NCBI GenBank assembly: GCA_000151295.1
Contig: GG745377.1
Span: 279,830-328,351 of the forward strand
From: Allomyces macrogynus ATCC 38327
Taxonomy: Eukaryota > Blastocladiomycota > Blastocladiomycetes > Blastocladiales > Blastocladiaceae
Length of the DNA stretch: 48,522 bases
Direction of reading: 5' to 3'
Under the pieces are notes generated by a model that did no database searches, was not told where the DNA came from, and saw nothing but the letters and a program-made list of their open reading frames with translations. Position numbers and translations under genes: made by a program. This document shows positions 21,230 through 33,272 of this stretch, piece by piece (position 1 is the first letter of the stretch; every line of letters starts with the position of its first letter).

Positions 21230-22470
21230 GCCCACATGTCATCAAATGCTTGGAAATGCGTCTTGAGCGCATCCAACACCGCAGCGGGCAACTTTATCTT
21301 GCTGCTCCACTTGTGCATTCGCCGCCATCCAGGCGTGCGGACGCGAACATTCGGCGGGATCACGGGAAGGCAGTCCACGAAATCAAACCGCGAGAAGAGA
21401 TCGAAATGCGACAGCGTGGAGGGCCAGACGCCAATCAAGTGCACGTAAAGGTCTGCCGCCGTGAGACCAGCACCAAAGTGGTGGAGCGACTCGAGGCGCG
21501 GCGGGAACGAGTTGGCAAAACTCGCCAGCGCATCGCGGGAGAAAGTGCAGCTCGAGATGCATGAGCAAGGGCGGCAGCATTTTCAACACCGGCGTGAAAT
21601 CGTGATCAAGCAGGCCGAGTTGAATAATGACATGACGCTTGAGCGTTGCTGCGAACAGATTTTGCGTCAGTTCCGACGATTCATAGTGGAGCATGGCGTC
21701 AACATCGATTGTGAGCGCATTTGTCGCCAGCGGCACACGAGCAAGCCAAGTGCTTTCCGAGGCAATAGTAAGCGACGACAAAATGTGGGAAACTCGCCGT
21801 CAACTGGTCAATCACAACATCTTCTTAGCTCCATGTCGCCACCGCCTGTCGAGATTCGAGCGTACCCAAATCCAAATGGAGTGACGGAAATCCAGAGCGA
21901 GGCAGCATGGCCATGACCAAATGAAGGTTCTTGATGTTTTGGTGCGCAAACGCATGCAACTCGGCAAGACGCGGCAGTCGGCGTACGAGCTTGGCAGCCT
22001 CGTGCAGTGCACATTCGCCCAAGTCGGCAAGCTTGAGGACCGTGAGCGAAGAGGGGACGAGCGAAAAGAGAATTGTCGCCGCAGCCACAGATTCTACGTG
22101 GTCTCGCGCCAAAGACTTGGCGAACCGGATGGAAAATTCGCGAAGATGCGAGAGATCTGGAGTTGCGAGAGAACAGTGCCAACGAACTGGCTGTGCAAGC
22201 ATCACGTTTGCTACTCGATCGAGGTCCAGCTTGACCACCGACTGCGGGATCGCAATCTTGTCAAAATTGATATCGAAACCGAGGCGCAGAACTGGACATT
22301 GCGGCGGCAAGTCGATGGGAGTCCAATCAGATTTCGGGTATGCCGTGCAATGGCGAAGCTACCAAGCTGGGACGGGAAGGCATGTCCAACGCCAGTCAGC
22401 CACGACAGTATCAAGAGCACTGTCGGGCATGGGTACGAATGAAGACCCGCACGCGTGGGGTGGAGCGGCA
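21230..22470 (-). pseudogene. Decayed F-box/LRR paralogue
   Basis: The minus strand follows the intact gene 18865-20592 from about its residue 110 to its C-terminus, but in at least three frames. Matching pieces are CPVLRLGFDINFDKIAIPQSVVKL, SSLTVLKLADLGECALHEAAKL and ATNALTIDVDAMLHYESSELTQNL. The N-terminal F-box part is missing. About 55 codons are also lost in the middle of the C-terminal part: the sequence goes from LPVIPPNVRV straight to RTPGWRRMHKW, while the intact copy has the intervening DLVCALLSTDGD region. The deletion ends lie at two VRV-coding stretches, so recombination at short homology is a simple explanation. Confidence 0.8.
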
Positions 22471-22754
22471 GTGAGATTTTCAATTGAAGGCGTGTAACCA
22501 GCGGCTGATTTTCCTTTGATTGCTGCTTGATCTCGTTCACGACAGTTGTTGGGCCAACACATCGGCGCTGCGATCGACCAGCAATGACTGAAAATATACA
22601 AAGAAGTATACGATCGTGCCTCCCACCCGATGTTGGTCACTGGTTTGTGGCTTTTGGCACAGAAACCTCTGTCGAGTGATCGACGCCAACAGCACCCGAC
22701 ACCACGTTGCAAGTGCGACCAGACCAACATGGAAGCAAAGAACCGAGCTAAATT

Positions 22755-22890
22755 CCGTTCTTCTTCGGCGGGTCATCGTCAACGATAAAGAACACAGCGA
22801 GAAGGGCAATACAAGAGAGAGCACGACGAGAACAGGCAACCAACGAAAAAACAAGAACCAATCCAGCCAGTCCAACAAAAGCATCAGCAC
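22755..22890. repeat. Non-coding block similar to 18640-18770
   Basis: Second copy of the block described at 18640-18770. It lies between the decayed F-box copy and the 3' end of the glutamate-cysteine ligase gene. It has no open frame. Confidence 0.5.
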
Positions 22891-22986
22891 GACCAACGAG
22901 CGCACCATCCATCATCCCGACGACAGCAGCGCGAAATCCAACAAAACCAAACCAACTGGCCACCCGACCAACCGCAACCATCCACT

Positions 22987-25353
22987 TCAGAACCGCACAG
23001 GCGGCACGCGCACGGGCACGTCGTCCTTGGTTACCTGGCGCGCCTTGAGCAGCACGTCGTACACCATTTTCGACGTGACCACCGAATCCTTCTTGTACTC
23101 CGGGTGCGCCATGTACTGCTGCCGCAGCCAATTCGCATTCGTCGCGACCTTCCCCGCGGCGCGGTCGGCAATCAGTTGCAGGTACGCATCGACGCGCGTG
23201 CGCACGTCCACCGGTACTTCAAGCGTGTCCAAGAACATGCGCACGAGCGGGACCAAGCCCAGCACGCCCGCCGAGTTACCGTTGATGATCTCGTCCATCG
23301 ACAGCAACGACCAGGTCGCGGGCGCGGAATCACCATCGACCGACGCCGGGCTTGGGGACCGCGGCGGGGACGACGTGGCCGAAGCCGCCGCCGAAGCCGC
23401 CGAGGCCGCCGTCGCCGCCGTCTCGACCAGCCGGCGCAGCGGCGAGTTGGACCGCGACCGCGGCGCAAACGTCGCGCACCCGGGACAGTCGTCGGCGGGC
23501 ACGGGCACGGGGGGACGTGCCGTTGCCGTTCTTGACCGGTGGCGATGCCGGACGCACCGGCGCGTTATCCTCGTCGTCGCTCGTTGCGCGCGACGCGTCC
23601 CCTTCGGCCCTACACGACCGGCGACAGCACTCGGCGGCGGCCGCAGGCGCGTTGCGCGCCGGGTCGTAAACGCCCGCGTGCCGGAACCAGAATTTGCCCG
23701 TGAGCACGGCGTCACGCGTCTGCGCAATCTGCATGTTCTTGTCGACGAGCGACAGCGGCAGGTACAAGTCCAAGTCGAGGCACAGGATCACGCGCGACAG
23801 CAGGACAATGAACACGGAGAACGCCGCGTTCTCGAAGTCCGTCAATTGCGCCTCCATCGACCGGAACTCCACGCGCCAGCCCAGGTCCGGGTGCGCCGTG
23901 GGCGGCGGCTTGAACCGCATCGTTTGCCAGTTGGTCGACTGGATGTTTTCGAAATGGTCCATCGCGACGGAATCGTCCTGGTCGAGCAACTCGCGGTAGA
24001 GCACGAGCGGGTCGCGAATGAACAGGTGCGCCAAGTGCCGCGCGAGCAGTGGGTCGACACCGTCCTTGCGCAGCCGCGCCTCGATGTCGGCGTCGATCAC
24101 CAGGTCGATATCGTTGTACCGCGCATCGGCCGTCGTCGACAGGTACGTCGAAATACTGTCGTACCGCGACTTCGGGATGCGGCGCGGCGTGACGGTCGTC
24201 GGCACGTACGCCTTGCCGTCCCACGCCGAGACCGTGAAGGGCGTCGGCGGCGCGAGCCCGCGTTCGGCCGGGGTCCGGTCGTCGACGGCACCCGCAATCA
24301 CGTTCCAACGACAATCCACGTCGGCAAGGTACCCGCGGAACACGGGAGATGCGGCGGTCAGCGCGAGCATGATGGGTGCAACAACACCGAGCTGGTCGTA
24401 GAGCCGGCGCGCCTCGCACATGTGCGACGCCTGCAGCGTCAACTGCAGGCACGAGCAGCCCATGCCGAAACACATGCAGTCCATGTAGATCTGATTCTCG
24501 GCCGTCGCGGGTGGACAAATCCCGTCGGGCGATTTCCCGTAGACGCCCGCAGCGGCCACCACCGGGTCGCGGAACGGCGAAGGCGTCTTGACGTCGCGGT
24601 AAATCGGCAAATTGATGGCGACTTTTGCGCCACGCCGCTCGCGAATGTTTTGCGTGAGCGTGCGGAACCGCGGGTGCGGGTTGATCGCCGCATCCGGAAT
24701 AAACAGTGACGTCGACGCTGGAGCGGCCGCGGCACGGACCGCGTCGGTCGACATGTCGAAGTGCGGCGTCAGGAACGGAGCGCCGTCGCGCGACCCGAGG
24801 CGCGGGAAGACCGTGATCGACGCGAGAAACTCGTTGTCGCGCAAGAGCGTTTCTGCGGTTTGCCGACGCAGACGCATGTTTTCCTCAACCTTGAGAAGCT
24901 CGACAGCTTGCAGGCCGTACGGGAGCCCGGGCGTGCCCTCGAGCATGTACCGCGCGTACTCAGGGCGCCACAGCAGGTCGACGTGGCGACTGCCGTTGGT
25001 GGACGGATCGAGGGGTTGCGTTTAATCAGATCGAATCATGCAAAAAAGCGATCCGCCCAGAGCAGAGGAAATCCAAAAACGCACCCATGCTTGATCGCCT
25101 CCTCCTCGTCGCGCATCAGCTCCGTCAGCACATCGTACCCGCGCAGCGACAGCGTCGCGTTGTTGCTCGCCTGGTCAAAGTGCACGAGCATGTACTCGAC
25201 CTCATCGCCCCATTTCAGCGCGCCGCGGCGGCCGACACACTTGTTGGCGTGGTAGGTCGCGAGAAACTGCTGGATGCCGTGCGTGCGCACGTGGTGTGCG
25301 TACTTGCGCGCATCGGACCACGGCAAAGGCGTGCCTTGCGAGAGGAGACCCAT
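22987..25353 (-). CDS. GCS1: Glutamate-cysteine ligase catalytic subunit (one frame break)
   Basis: This enzyme joins glutamate and cysteine with ATP, the rate-limiting step of glutathione synthesis in the cytosol. Exon 1 (25353-25085) begins MGLLSQGTPLPWSDARKY and carries KWGDEVEYMLV. After a 95-bp intron, exon 2 (24989-22987) carries LLWRPEYARYMLEGTPG, the fungal/animal GCL signature IYMDCMCFGMGCSCLQ, and RFKPPPTAHPDLGWRVEFR. The C-terminal block is MDEIINGNSAGVLGLVPL, then HPEYKKDSVV. Length would be about 756 residues, somewhat above the usual 640-680. An Ala/Ser/Pro-rich insert at about 23380-23560 accounts for the difference. Inside that insert the frame changes by one base at a run of six G (23509-23514, plus strand). 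Five would join both conserved parts. Because sequence on both sides is well kept, I read it as a working gene with a probable assembly error. Confidence 0.9.
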
Positions 25354-26864
25354 CGTTCACTGGCGAGCGGGTGGGTGCGGGGAGGAGCGCGGCGAGAGAG
25401 CAGGGGAAGCGCGACGGCAGCAGCGGGAGCGACGGGCTTACGAAGCGCCGTTTGGTCGCAAGAAGACTTGCGCGCGAGCGCGGATGGACGATTGATGGGC
25501 ACGGACGCGCGCGGGCACGAGGCGCAGTCACGGTACGGCACAGAACGGCGAGATCGCAACCTGAAATGAGGGCCATGGCGCATGCACCGGCAAAGTCAGT
25601 CACCGTCGTCGTCACCGTGCGATACGCCATTCCGTTGCACACCACCATCGATTGCGCGCGCTTGCGTGCTCGCATGGCAGGGCCGGGCATCAGGACCCAC
25701 ATCGCGCGGGCTTGCAACAAGTGCAGCACGGCCCCGTTTGGCGTGTTGGTTGCGCCGTGCTCCACGACCACCACCGAGCGAAACGTGCCCTTGCGAGCTC
25801 GAGCTCGACCACTGGCGGCAGCTTGCACCAACCACATCATCCCCCGTCGTCGCCCGTGGTCGCCGAACACGGCGCAATCCGCACGTTTGCATGGTCCCGA
25901 CACACTGGCACCGGCCCGCCGCTTGTCGCCGAAACAGGTGAAACCAACGGACCTTGCCACAGCGATCGAGACGGCGTGGCCGGGGAGGATCGATCGGGTT
26001 CAGCGGGTGCGCGGCGCAGATCGGATCGCGCGGACCGTCGACGGCAGGGCCCGGGTCAAGCGAGGTCGACGAACAAGGGAGGCGCGCGCGTGTGCTGGAA
26101 GGAAACGGACGCAACAGCAGCAGCAACAGTAGCACGAGCCGCGCGGCAGGGTCGGGTCTTGGCCTGGTTCGGTCAAGGCGACTGGTCGGCCGACCGAGGA
26201 GAGCGCAGCAAGGAGGCAGTGAGGAGCGAGGAGAGACGACGACGAGCAGCAGCGAGCGTGCAGGAGAGAGAGGAGAGGAGCGCGCGCGACACAGGCCCCG
26301 GAGCGCGGGACCGAGGATAAATCAATTTGCGCTTGTGTCGGTGCGGCGTGTGTTGCCGTCAGCAACGCCCTTGTCTCGGTATGCGGCCGCGGTGCCGGGC
26401 GTGATCGCTGACAAACTCGGTGCCTGGAACTGGGCCGGGCGCGCGCCAACAGCCTCGCCGAAGTCTCGCGTGGGCCCGCTGACTGCTGAGAGATATTATT
26501 TCATTTTCGATCGGCCTTGGTTTTTGCGCGTCTCGCACCCCGCCAACAGAGTCATGTTTTGTGTGGTCTTTTCCGGCCTTGTGCGCCTTGTGACGACTGG
26601 CCCCGAGAGGGTGGCGCTCTTGCACGACGCACACCGGGCCGGCCATAATCATCTCGCACGCCGTTGCATGCAACGCTTGGGCCGCTTTCGTAAATCCTGA
26701 CGCGTGCTGACTTTGCGATCGTGCGACCTCTGTCAGCCTCTCCCGCCACGAAGACCCGCTCGGCGTTGCACGGACGGGGCAGCACGTGCTGCGTGCCAAT
26801 CAAGGTAAAATGCTCTGTATTGGCGAGCGTGTGATGCCTGTTACCTAAACAAAAAGTGTCTCTC
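25354..26864. other. Intergenic, no gene seen
   Basis: About 1.5 kb upstream of the GCL start, reaching to the 3' end of the PDI-family gene. Long overlapping frames occur on both strands, as expected at high GC. None has third-position bias, a domain or a plausible start. A CAG-type run near 26105-26135 is low complexity. Confidence 0.45.
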
Positions 26865-28097
26865 CTACAGCTCGTCGTGCGCCGCGTCAGGCGACGACGC
26901 CGGCGCCGTGGTCGTGGTCGACTTGGCCCCCTTGGTCTTCTTGGTCTTGGTCTTGGACGCCTTGGTCTTAGTCTTCGACTTGGTTTTCGACGTGGACGAC
27001 GCGCCATCGTCGGTCTTCTCGGCCTTGCCAGCCGTCTTCTTGCTCGGCTTCTTGCTCGGTTTCCTCTTGCCGCGCTTCGTCTCCGGCAACGCATACCGGT
27101 CCAAAAACGCAGCCAGCGGCTTGGCCTTGACCTCGCCGTCATACACGACCGGCGCCGCACCCTCACCAGCGGGCACGACTACGAGCACGGCCTTGTCGTT
27201 GGGCACAGCAAAGTCGGCGTAGACCGCGTCCGTGGCCGACTCGCTCGAGACGTCGCCGATCAGGAGACGGTCGCGGTACTTGATGGCCAGCGACTTGACG
27301 AGCGGCGTCGTCGCCTTGCGGCCCTTGGACGGCGGCTTGACGACGAGCACCTTCGGGAGGGTCGAGTTTTTGGTCGAGTAAAAGGCGTCGAGCGTGTACC
27401 CGGTCTTGCGGCCGATCGAGACGACGCGGTTCGGGATCTTCGAGGTGGTGAACTTGATGAGGGCCGCGGCGGTGCGCTCGCCCTGGTACTCTGTTCAGCG
27501 CGAGCGTGGGGATTTGTCTCGGTCAGTGGCAAATAGATGGATCGAAAGACACATTCAATCGCGAACACGACAAAACGGCGTGCAACCACCACGTCCACAC
27601 GACCACGCACCGACGGGAATGCGCTTGCCCGACTTGGGACTCGTGTAGAACACTTTCACGACGGGGAACCCTTGGATGCCCTGCTCGGCGCAGAGTGCTT
27701 TTTCGACGTCGCAGTTGACGGCCGAGACGCGCACGAGACTGGACCGCAGCTTGGTGGCGGCCTTGGCGTACTCGGGCGCCAACTGCTTGCAGTGACCGCA
27801 CCACGGCGCGTAGAACTTGACAACGTGTGTGGTCTGTGATCGTTGAGGCAGGTGGGTCGGTCAGGCACAATGGCGCGATGAAAAGAGCCGGATCGCGTTG
27901 ACGACGTGGTGGAGAGAACTGACCTCGGCGTCGAGCACGTTGGTGCGGAACGACGCGGCCGTGAGCTCGGTCACCTTAGCGCCCGTGAAGAGACTGTCAG
28001 CGGCGATCACGAGGGCCGGCGCGAGCACGGCCAGGGCCAGAAGTGCGGTGACCATGCGCCACGGCGCCGCGGGCGCGCGGGGGGTCGTCAGGATCAT
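26865..28097 (-). CDS. ER protein disulfide isomerase-like protein with HDEL
   Basis: Three exons, 28097-27924, 27833-27611 and 27490-26865, encode about 340 residues; introns are 90 and 120 bp. An N-terminal signal peptide (MVTALLALAVLAPALVIAA) precedes one thioredoxin domain with FYAPWCGHCKQLAPEY. The active Cys pair is at about residues 70 and 73, and the cis-Pro loop reads GIQGFPVVKVF. A second, Cys-free thioredoxin-like region follows (VLVVKPPSKG, VLVVVPAGEG). The tail is very rich in Lys, Ser and Thr. The last four residues are HDEL, the signal for return to the ER. The layout is that of fungal Mpd1/P5-type PDIs with one active domain, which form or exchange disulfides in secretory proteins. 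Neighbouring windows encode several secreted proteins, but no direct link is shown. Confidence 0.9.
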
Positions 28098-28990
28098 CGT
28101 TGTGACCGCGGTGGTCGTAGTTTGCAGCTGTTGTCGTGTCGAAGATGGTGGCCGGGGATCGCAGTGCCGGAGAAGAGAATCTGCTCGAGGTGCGGCCGTT
28201 GGATGCATCGCGCCGCATCGCGTGCCTTGGCGTGCCACGTGGTGCGGTGTGCTCTCTCGGATCGGTGTGGCAGGGCGATGACGAGGCTGGAAGGCAGAAG
28301 CATCCTATGCCAAACGCGACGGAAACCGGCGTGGACCGGGGGTTTGCGCCAGGTTCACCTGCACCCCGCCCGCCCGCCTGCTCGTCGGCAGCCGGAACCA
28401 CCTCGTCGCGATGCAGCGACGCCGCGACGCCGCGACGCCGCGACGGACGGCGACCGAGACGACGACGGCACCGGCACGCGCGTGTCCTTGAAGGGGAGAC
28501 ATACATAGGGCTGCAAGCGGCAGCCTTGCCTAGCACAGCGCGCGGCGGACGGGATTTCCCGGGGCTCGACCTCTCTCGCTTCTGTGGTTCCTTGCCCTCG
28601 GGCTTCCCGGCGCGGCTTCCCGCTCCTCTTCACCGAAGTCGGTCCGTTCGCGCGGCGGTCCACAACGAACTGTCCTCGTCGGTCCCGCCTCAGTCGGGCC
28701 GCGACACTCGGCCAGTGCGCAATCGAAACCCCCACCCCACCCTTCCGATTGGACCCGCGATTTCGGCTTTGGCTGCCGTTGCCGCCGCCCCACACAACGT
28801 CCCTCCTCTGCAACGACCGCGTGCCTCGGCGCGGACACGACGCCGGCGGCACCTGGCCGCGGTTCCATCTTGCCGCTGTTGGACGCGCCGTGACGCGGCT
28901 GCGAATTCCCGTTGACGCGGTCGGCCCCACTGATCGTCCGCACGCACGACCTTGACGTCGACCTCGACGCGCACGTCGAATCCACCTCCA
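28098..28990. promoter_or_regulatory. Divergent promoter region (PDI / telobox Myb)
   Basis: About 0.9 kb lies between the start codons of two divergent genes. It has no coding stretch. A palindromic GCGACGCCGCGACGCCGCGACG run sits near 28417-28442. No specific element is assigned. Confidence 0.4.
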
Positions 28991-31332
28991 ATGCCCGCGG
29001 AAGTTTGTCGCTCTGATTCGGTCTCCTCGTCGTCCTCGTCGTCCTCGTCGTCCTCGTCCTCGTCTGCTGCCGCGATGCCCAACGCACCGCACGCTGCCAG
29101 CCCTCCACCGCCGCCTCTACCCCCGGCGACCGCTCTCTTGCAGCCCGTCCAGCCGGAACTGCGCGCCAAACGCACCAAGAACGCGGCGCGGAACGGCGAA
29201 CGGCGCCCACGGCGGCGCTGGGGGCAGCACGAGATTGATTCACTGATCCAGGGTGTGCAAAAGGTGCGGTTCTCATTCGGTGCGTCATTTGCAACCAGCA
29301 TGGCGGACTGACGGTCCTATTCGTTTGGCAGCATGGGATTGGCGCGTGGGCCACGATTGCAGCCGACCCGGACCTCGTGTTTGATGCGTGCCGGACGTGT
29401 ACGGATTGTCTTGTTCCTCGGGTCGTGCTCAAGTATCGATCAGACACTGACATTTAGTAATCGTCAACAGCGCTCGACATGAAGGACAAGTGGCGCGTGC
29501 TCACGTCGCGCCGCGCCAAGTCCGCGCCCGACTTGCCCTTCGACCTCGCCTCGCTGCCGCGCGCCGTCAACCCAAGGTGGGCGCAGGACTCAACGCGCAA
29601 GAAGATTGCTAGCAAGAGCGGTGCGAGGCGGTGTAGTACTGCCACGACGACAGGCCAGGACGGGGCTCATGGTCCAAGTACCGCGAGCAAACACTTGACG
29701 ACGACGGGCACCGACGACACGGCCTCGGCGACCTCGAGCGGATCGTCTGCCAATGCCCATCACGACGGCGATCGCACGCCGCGCAGACCGCTGCCGCCAG
29801 CGCCGCGGCGGGCGAGCAAGCGCAAGCGCGCTGCATCGCCCGGGCCCGGGCCCGCCGCAGCCGGCGCCGTGGTCGTCGCTTCGCCCAGACCTGTCGTGCA
29901 GCCCGTCGTCAGACGGCTCGTGCGCGGGTACGACAACCATGACCAGTCTGGGCCCATCATCCACGTCGACGCTGAGCTCTGCTGGCCCGAAACGCACAAG
30001 CACGCCGACACGCCCTCACCGCCGCGCCGGATCGACTTCACGCGCCCCCCGTCGCCGCTCCCGCTCGACCCGTCGCGTTTTCCCTTCATGCCGCTGTCCC
30101 TCCTCGCGCCGCAGCACCTGATCCGCGGCCACCCGGTCGCAATCCCGTCGCCGTTCGACCCGTGCACGTTCTGGTTCGGCACTGCGCGTCCGCCTCAGCC
30201 GCCCGATCCGCCACTCCATTTCCACGACGACCGGCTGCAGTGTTTCGCGCTCGGCCGGCAAACCACGTCGCCGACGTCCGTCTCGCCGTCGACCATCGAC
30301 TTCCCGTGCTTCTCGTCGCCGTCGTGCGCGCCCGAGTGGACGCACCCGTCGCTCGTGATCCCGCGGCCGTTCCCACGCGTGTTGCTGCCGGCGCCCGCGC
30401 CCGCGCTCGTAGCGCGCCTTCTCGACGTGATGGCGCGCAACCGGTCGATCACGAGCCACTACTGGCACACGCGGTACGCGCGCGACCTTGAAGTGCGCGG
30501 CGTGCTTGCGAAAATCGAGCGCCGCATCAATTGCGCCACCGTCGCGTTTGCGTCGGTCGGCGATTACGGCGCCGAGTCGGCCGCGTGGATCGCGCGGTAC
30601 GCGCGCGACTCGAACAACGACCGCGGCGCGACCCACGCGGCAGCGCGCGCGCCCATGGACAACCCGTACCACCAGGAATTCTTCAACACACGGTACAGTC
30701 CGCACGAGGGGGCCCGGTTCCGCGCGACCGCGCTCGCGCGGTACGTCTACCGCGGCCGCGGCGCGACGCACTTGCCGGATGCGCCAAGGGAGCCCGAGTT
30801 GGCCGTGCGCGAGGCGCAAATGAGCAACCGCCACGCGTGGCTCTACGGCAACCGCAACACGCACGGGATCCCCGTCATGGACGCGCACGAGCTCGCACAC
30901 GCGGCGGCCCAACTGGATCCGGCGACGCGCGAGGCCGCGCTGGCCTTACTCGCGCACCGCGCGTTCGGGCAGGTGCTCTGGTTTGCCTGCCTGCACGAAG
31001 AACTGCATACATTGTTTGCCCGGTACCCGCCGCTGCCGGCGCGGTCGAACGCGACGGATGATTTTGGCGGGAGGACGCATCGGGTGATGTCGCATGGCGG
31101 GTGGGTGACCTATTCGCATGACGCGTGGTTTGAGGAGGTCTGGGGGCAGTTGCGCAGGGGGAAGCGGTTCCTGGATGAGGTCGAGGGGAGACGCAGGCGG
31201 AGGGAGGGGAGTGCGAATGTGGACGGGGAGGGGGCGGTGCAGATTGAGCGCGCGCCCAAGAGAGTGGAGCGGCTCTTCTCGCAGTACCGGTTTCATTGGG
31301 TTGGCGAGGACCAGGTGATGCCGTTTCGGTAG
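28991..31332 (+). CDS. Telobox Myb-domain protein
   Basis: Three exons, 28991-29263, 29332-29398 and 29471-31332, encode about 733 residues; introns are 68 and 72 bp. The single Myb/SANT domain spans about residues 75-125 and is split over all three exons: RRRWGQHEIDSLIQGVQK, then HGIGAWATIAADPD, then RTSLDMKDKWRVL. The last string is the telobox motif (V/L-D-x-K-D-K-W-R) of proteins that bind TTAGGG-type DNA, such as TRF1/2, Taz1 and Teb1. The telobox appears only after splicing, which supports the intron choice. Ahead of it lie a Ser run and a basic stretch. After it comes a long Pro/Ser-rich part, then a helical region of unknown nature, about residues 330-730, with ELHTLFARYPPLP and HWVGEDQVMPFR near the end. 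Likely nuclear and DNA-binding. Telomere or promoter role is undecided. Confidence 0.82.
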
Positions 31333-31932
31333 GCGATGGTGGTCGATGGATGGATGGTGTGAAGGGTGCAGGAGGGTTGGAGTTTTCTTGGACATAATGG
31401 ATTGGGTTTGGCCGTGATACATGCGATGGTCGCGTCGTCGCGGGGCCGGGTGGAGCGTCACCGAAACCGATTCCCGCTTTCGATTCCGCGTTGACTTCGT
31501 CAGGAGACTTGCAGCGGATGGAGCAGGCGAGACGCTCTACACCGTTGGCGGTCGCCAATGCGTGCCCAATTGGACGAGACAATGTAACTACGAGTTGGCG
31601 ACTTGATGATGTGATATTAGCCGCGAGACGCGTGCTGATCGGCTTTGATCGCCCGCGATTTATCACTTGGATCACGCCCTAGCACCATCCTCATAGACGA
31701 CCTCAACCCTCCACCGTCCTCGCTCTCTTTGCCTCGAAGACTTGCCGCACTTGGCGCCCAGCGATCCGTCGACGCCGCTGCTGCACGGATATCCGGCGAT
31801 CACGACCGCGCCCAACGCAACCTCGCTCTCGCCAGCAACCTGGCAGCCATCTCCGTCCCAGCGCTCCAATCTCGACTTTCTCGCCCGCATCGCTCGCGCC
31901 CGTGCGCCCGCTCTCCTCCTTCGCCCCCCTCC

Positions 31933-33228
31933 ATGCCCCCATCATCCTCCACGATGCGCTACCCCAGCTCGGCCTCGGCGCCGTCGACCCCGGCCAAACC
32001 CGCCGCCTACGCGCCGCGGTCCCCCATTGACGGCAAGCCCTCGCTGCTCGTGCGGTGCAGTGCCGGCGGCGAAACCGACCCGCGCATGTTTTACGCGACG
32101 ACGCACTGCACCTACTTTCATGCGCGCAACACGATGCAGAATGTCGCGACGGAGCGCACGCTCAACACGCAGTTTCGGTGGGACGACGAGGCAGGGAAAG
32201 TGGGCAAGCGCGTACAGGCTGCGGGGTACCAGCGGAATCTGTTGCCGTGCTTTGAGTACGATGCGGGCGTCGACGAATCGGTTCAGTTTCGGTATGGGTG
32301 CTTTCGGCGGGTAAGGGTGCTGGCGTGGAGGGCAACTGACAGGGTGGATGGGCAGGATGACCGACCATTTCGCGACGACGCAGAGCACGAGTTTCACGAC
32401 CCCGGCGGCACCGCCCAACGTGCAGACGACCAAGCGCATCAACAACATCCCAGAGCTCTCCAAGTACCAGCCGGTCCAGTCGGCGGCCGACGTCAAACTC
32501 GACGGCGTACGTTTTACGCTCGCACGCGGCTTCCCCACCCCTATTCTTGAACGTTTCTTGAGCGCATTCAATGTTTAGAAATGGGCCGAGTTCGAGTCCA
32601 CGATGAAGGCCAGCTACCGCGAGCACGCCATGTTCCCGCACGTCGACCGCACGCTGCCCATGACAGGCATGGACCACGAGTCCGGGTGGGTTCGCGACCG
32701 GCCGCACGAAATTGCCGGATTGTCGGATACCTTGTCCAAGGCCGAGCGCGGTGTCGATGAGCTCGACGATCCGCGCGACGTGCAGCGGGCCAAGCACGCG
32801 CTCGCCGTCAGTTTTGTCGGGGCCACGGGATATAACCGCCCGGACGCGGTGTTGCCGGAAATTGTGCGGCTCTTTCGCTGTGGTGCCCGACTTGGATGGA
32901 TTCTCACGCGGGTAGGTGGAGTAGGACACGACCAAGCCGTACCGCGTGCAGCCGTTCTACTTGGCACACTTGCGGAAGCGCAGTCGGCTCGAGCACCAGT
33001 TCCTCGTGCCGGCAAATGCCGACCAGATGCACAAGTGCGTTATCGTTGGGGTCTCTCCAGGTCCGGCTTTGCACGCATCAGACTCACTCCTCGTCCCCCC
33101 TGATCTAGCCCGGTCAAGGTCGACAACGGGCTCAAGGAACCCTCCGGCGCCGTGCGCGAACAGGCCGAGGCCGATCTGTTCGCACAGATGCAGTTCCGGT
33201 CGTGGGACACGTCGTATTCGGCGAGGTG

Positions 33229-33272
<44 letters not shown>

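Noticed and set aside
23380..23560. An intron explaining the GCL frame change
   Set aside because: No GT-AG pair of suitable length and phase spans the switch, whereas removal of one base in the G run joins both frames exactly.
22616..24709. Plus-strand 697-codon frame
   Set aside because: It lies antisense to the clearly conserved glutamate-cysteine ligase exon. Its length is an effect of GC-rich codon bias.
25296..26320. Long overlapping plus-strand frames between GCL and the PDI gene
   Set aside because: Arg-rich, low third-position bias, no domain. They partly overlap the GCL 5' end in antisense.
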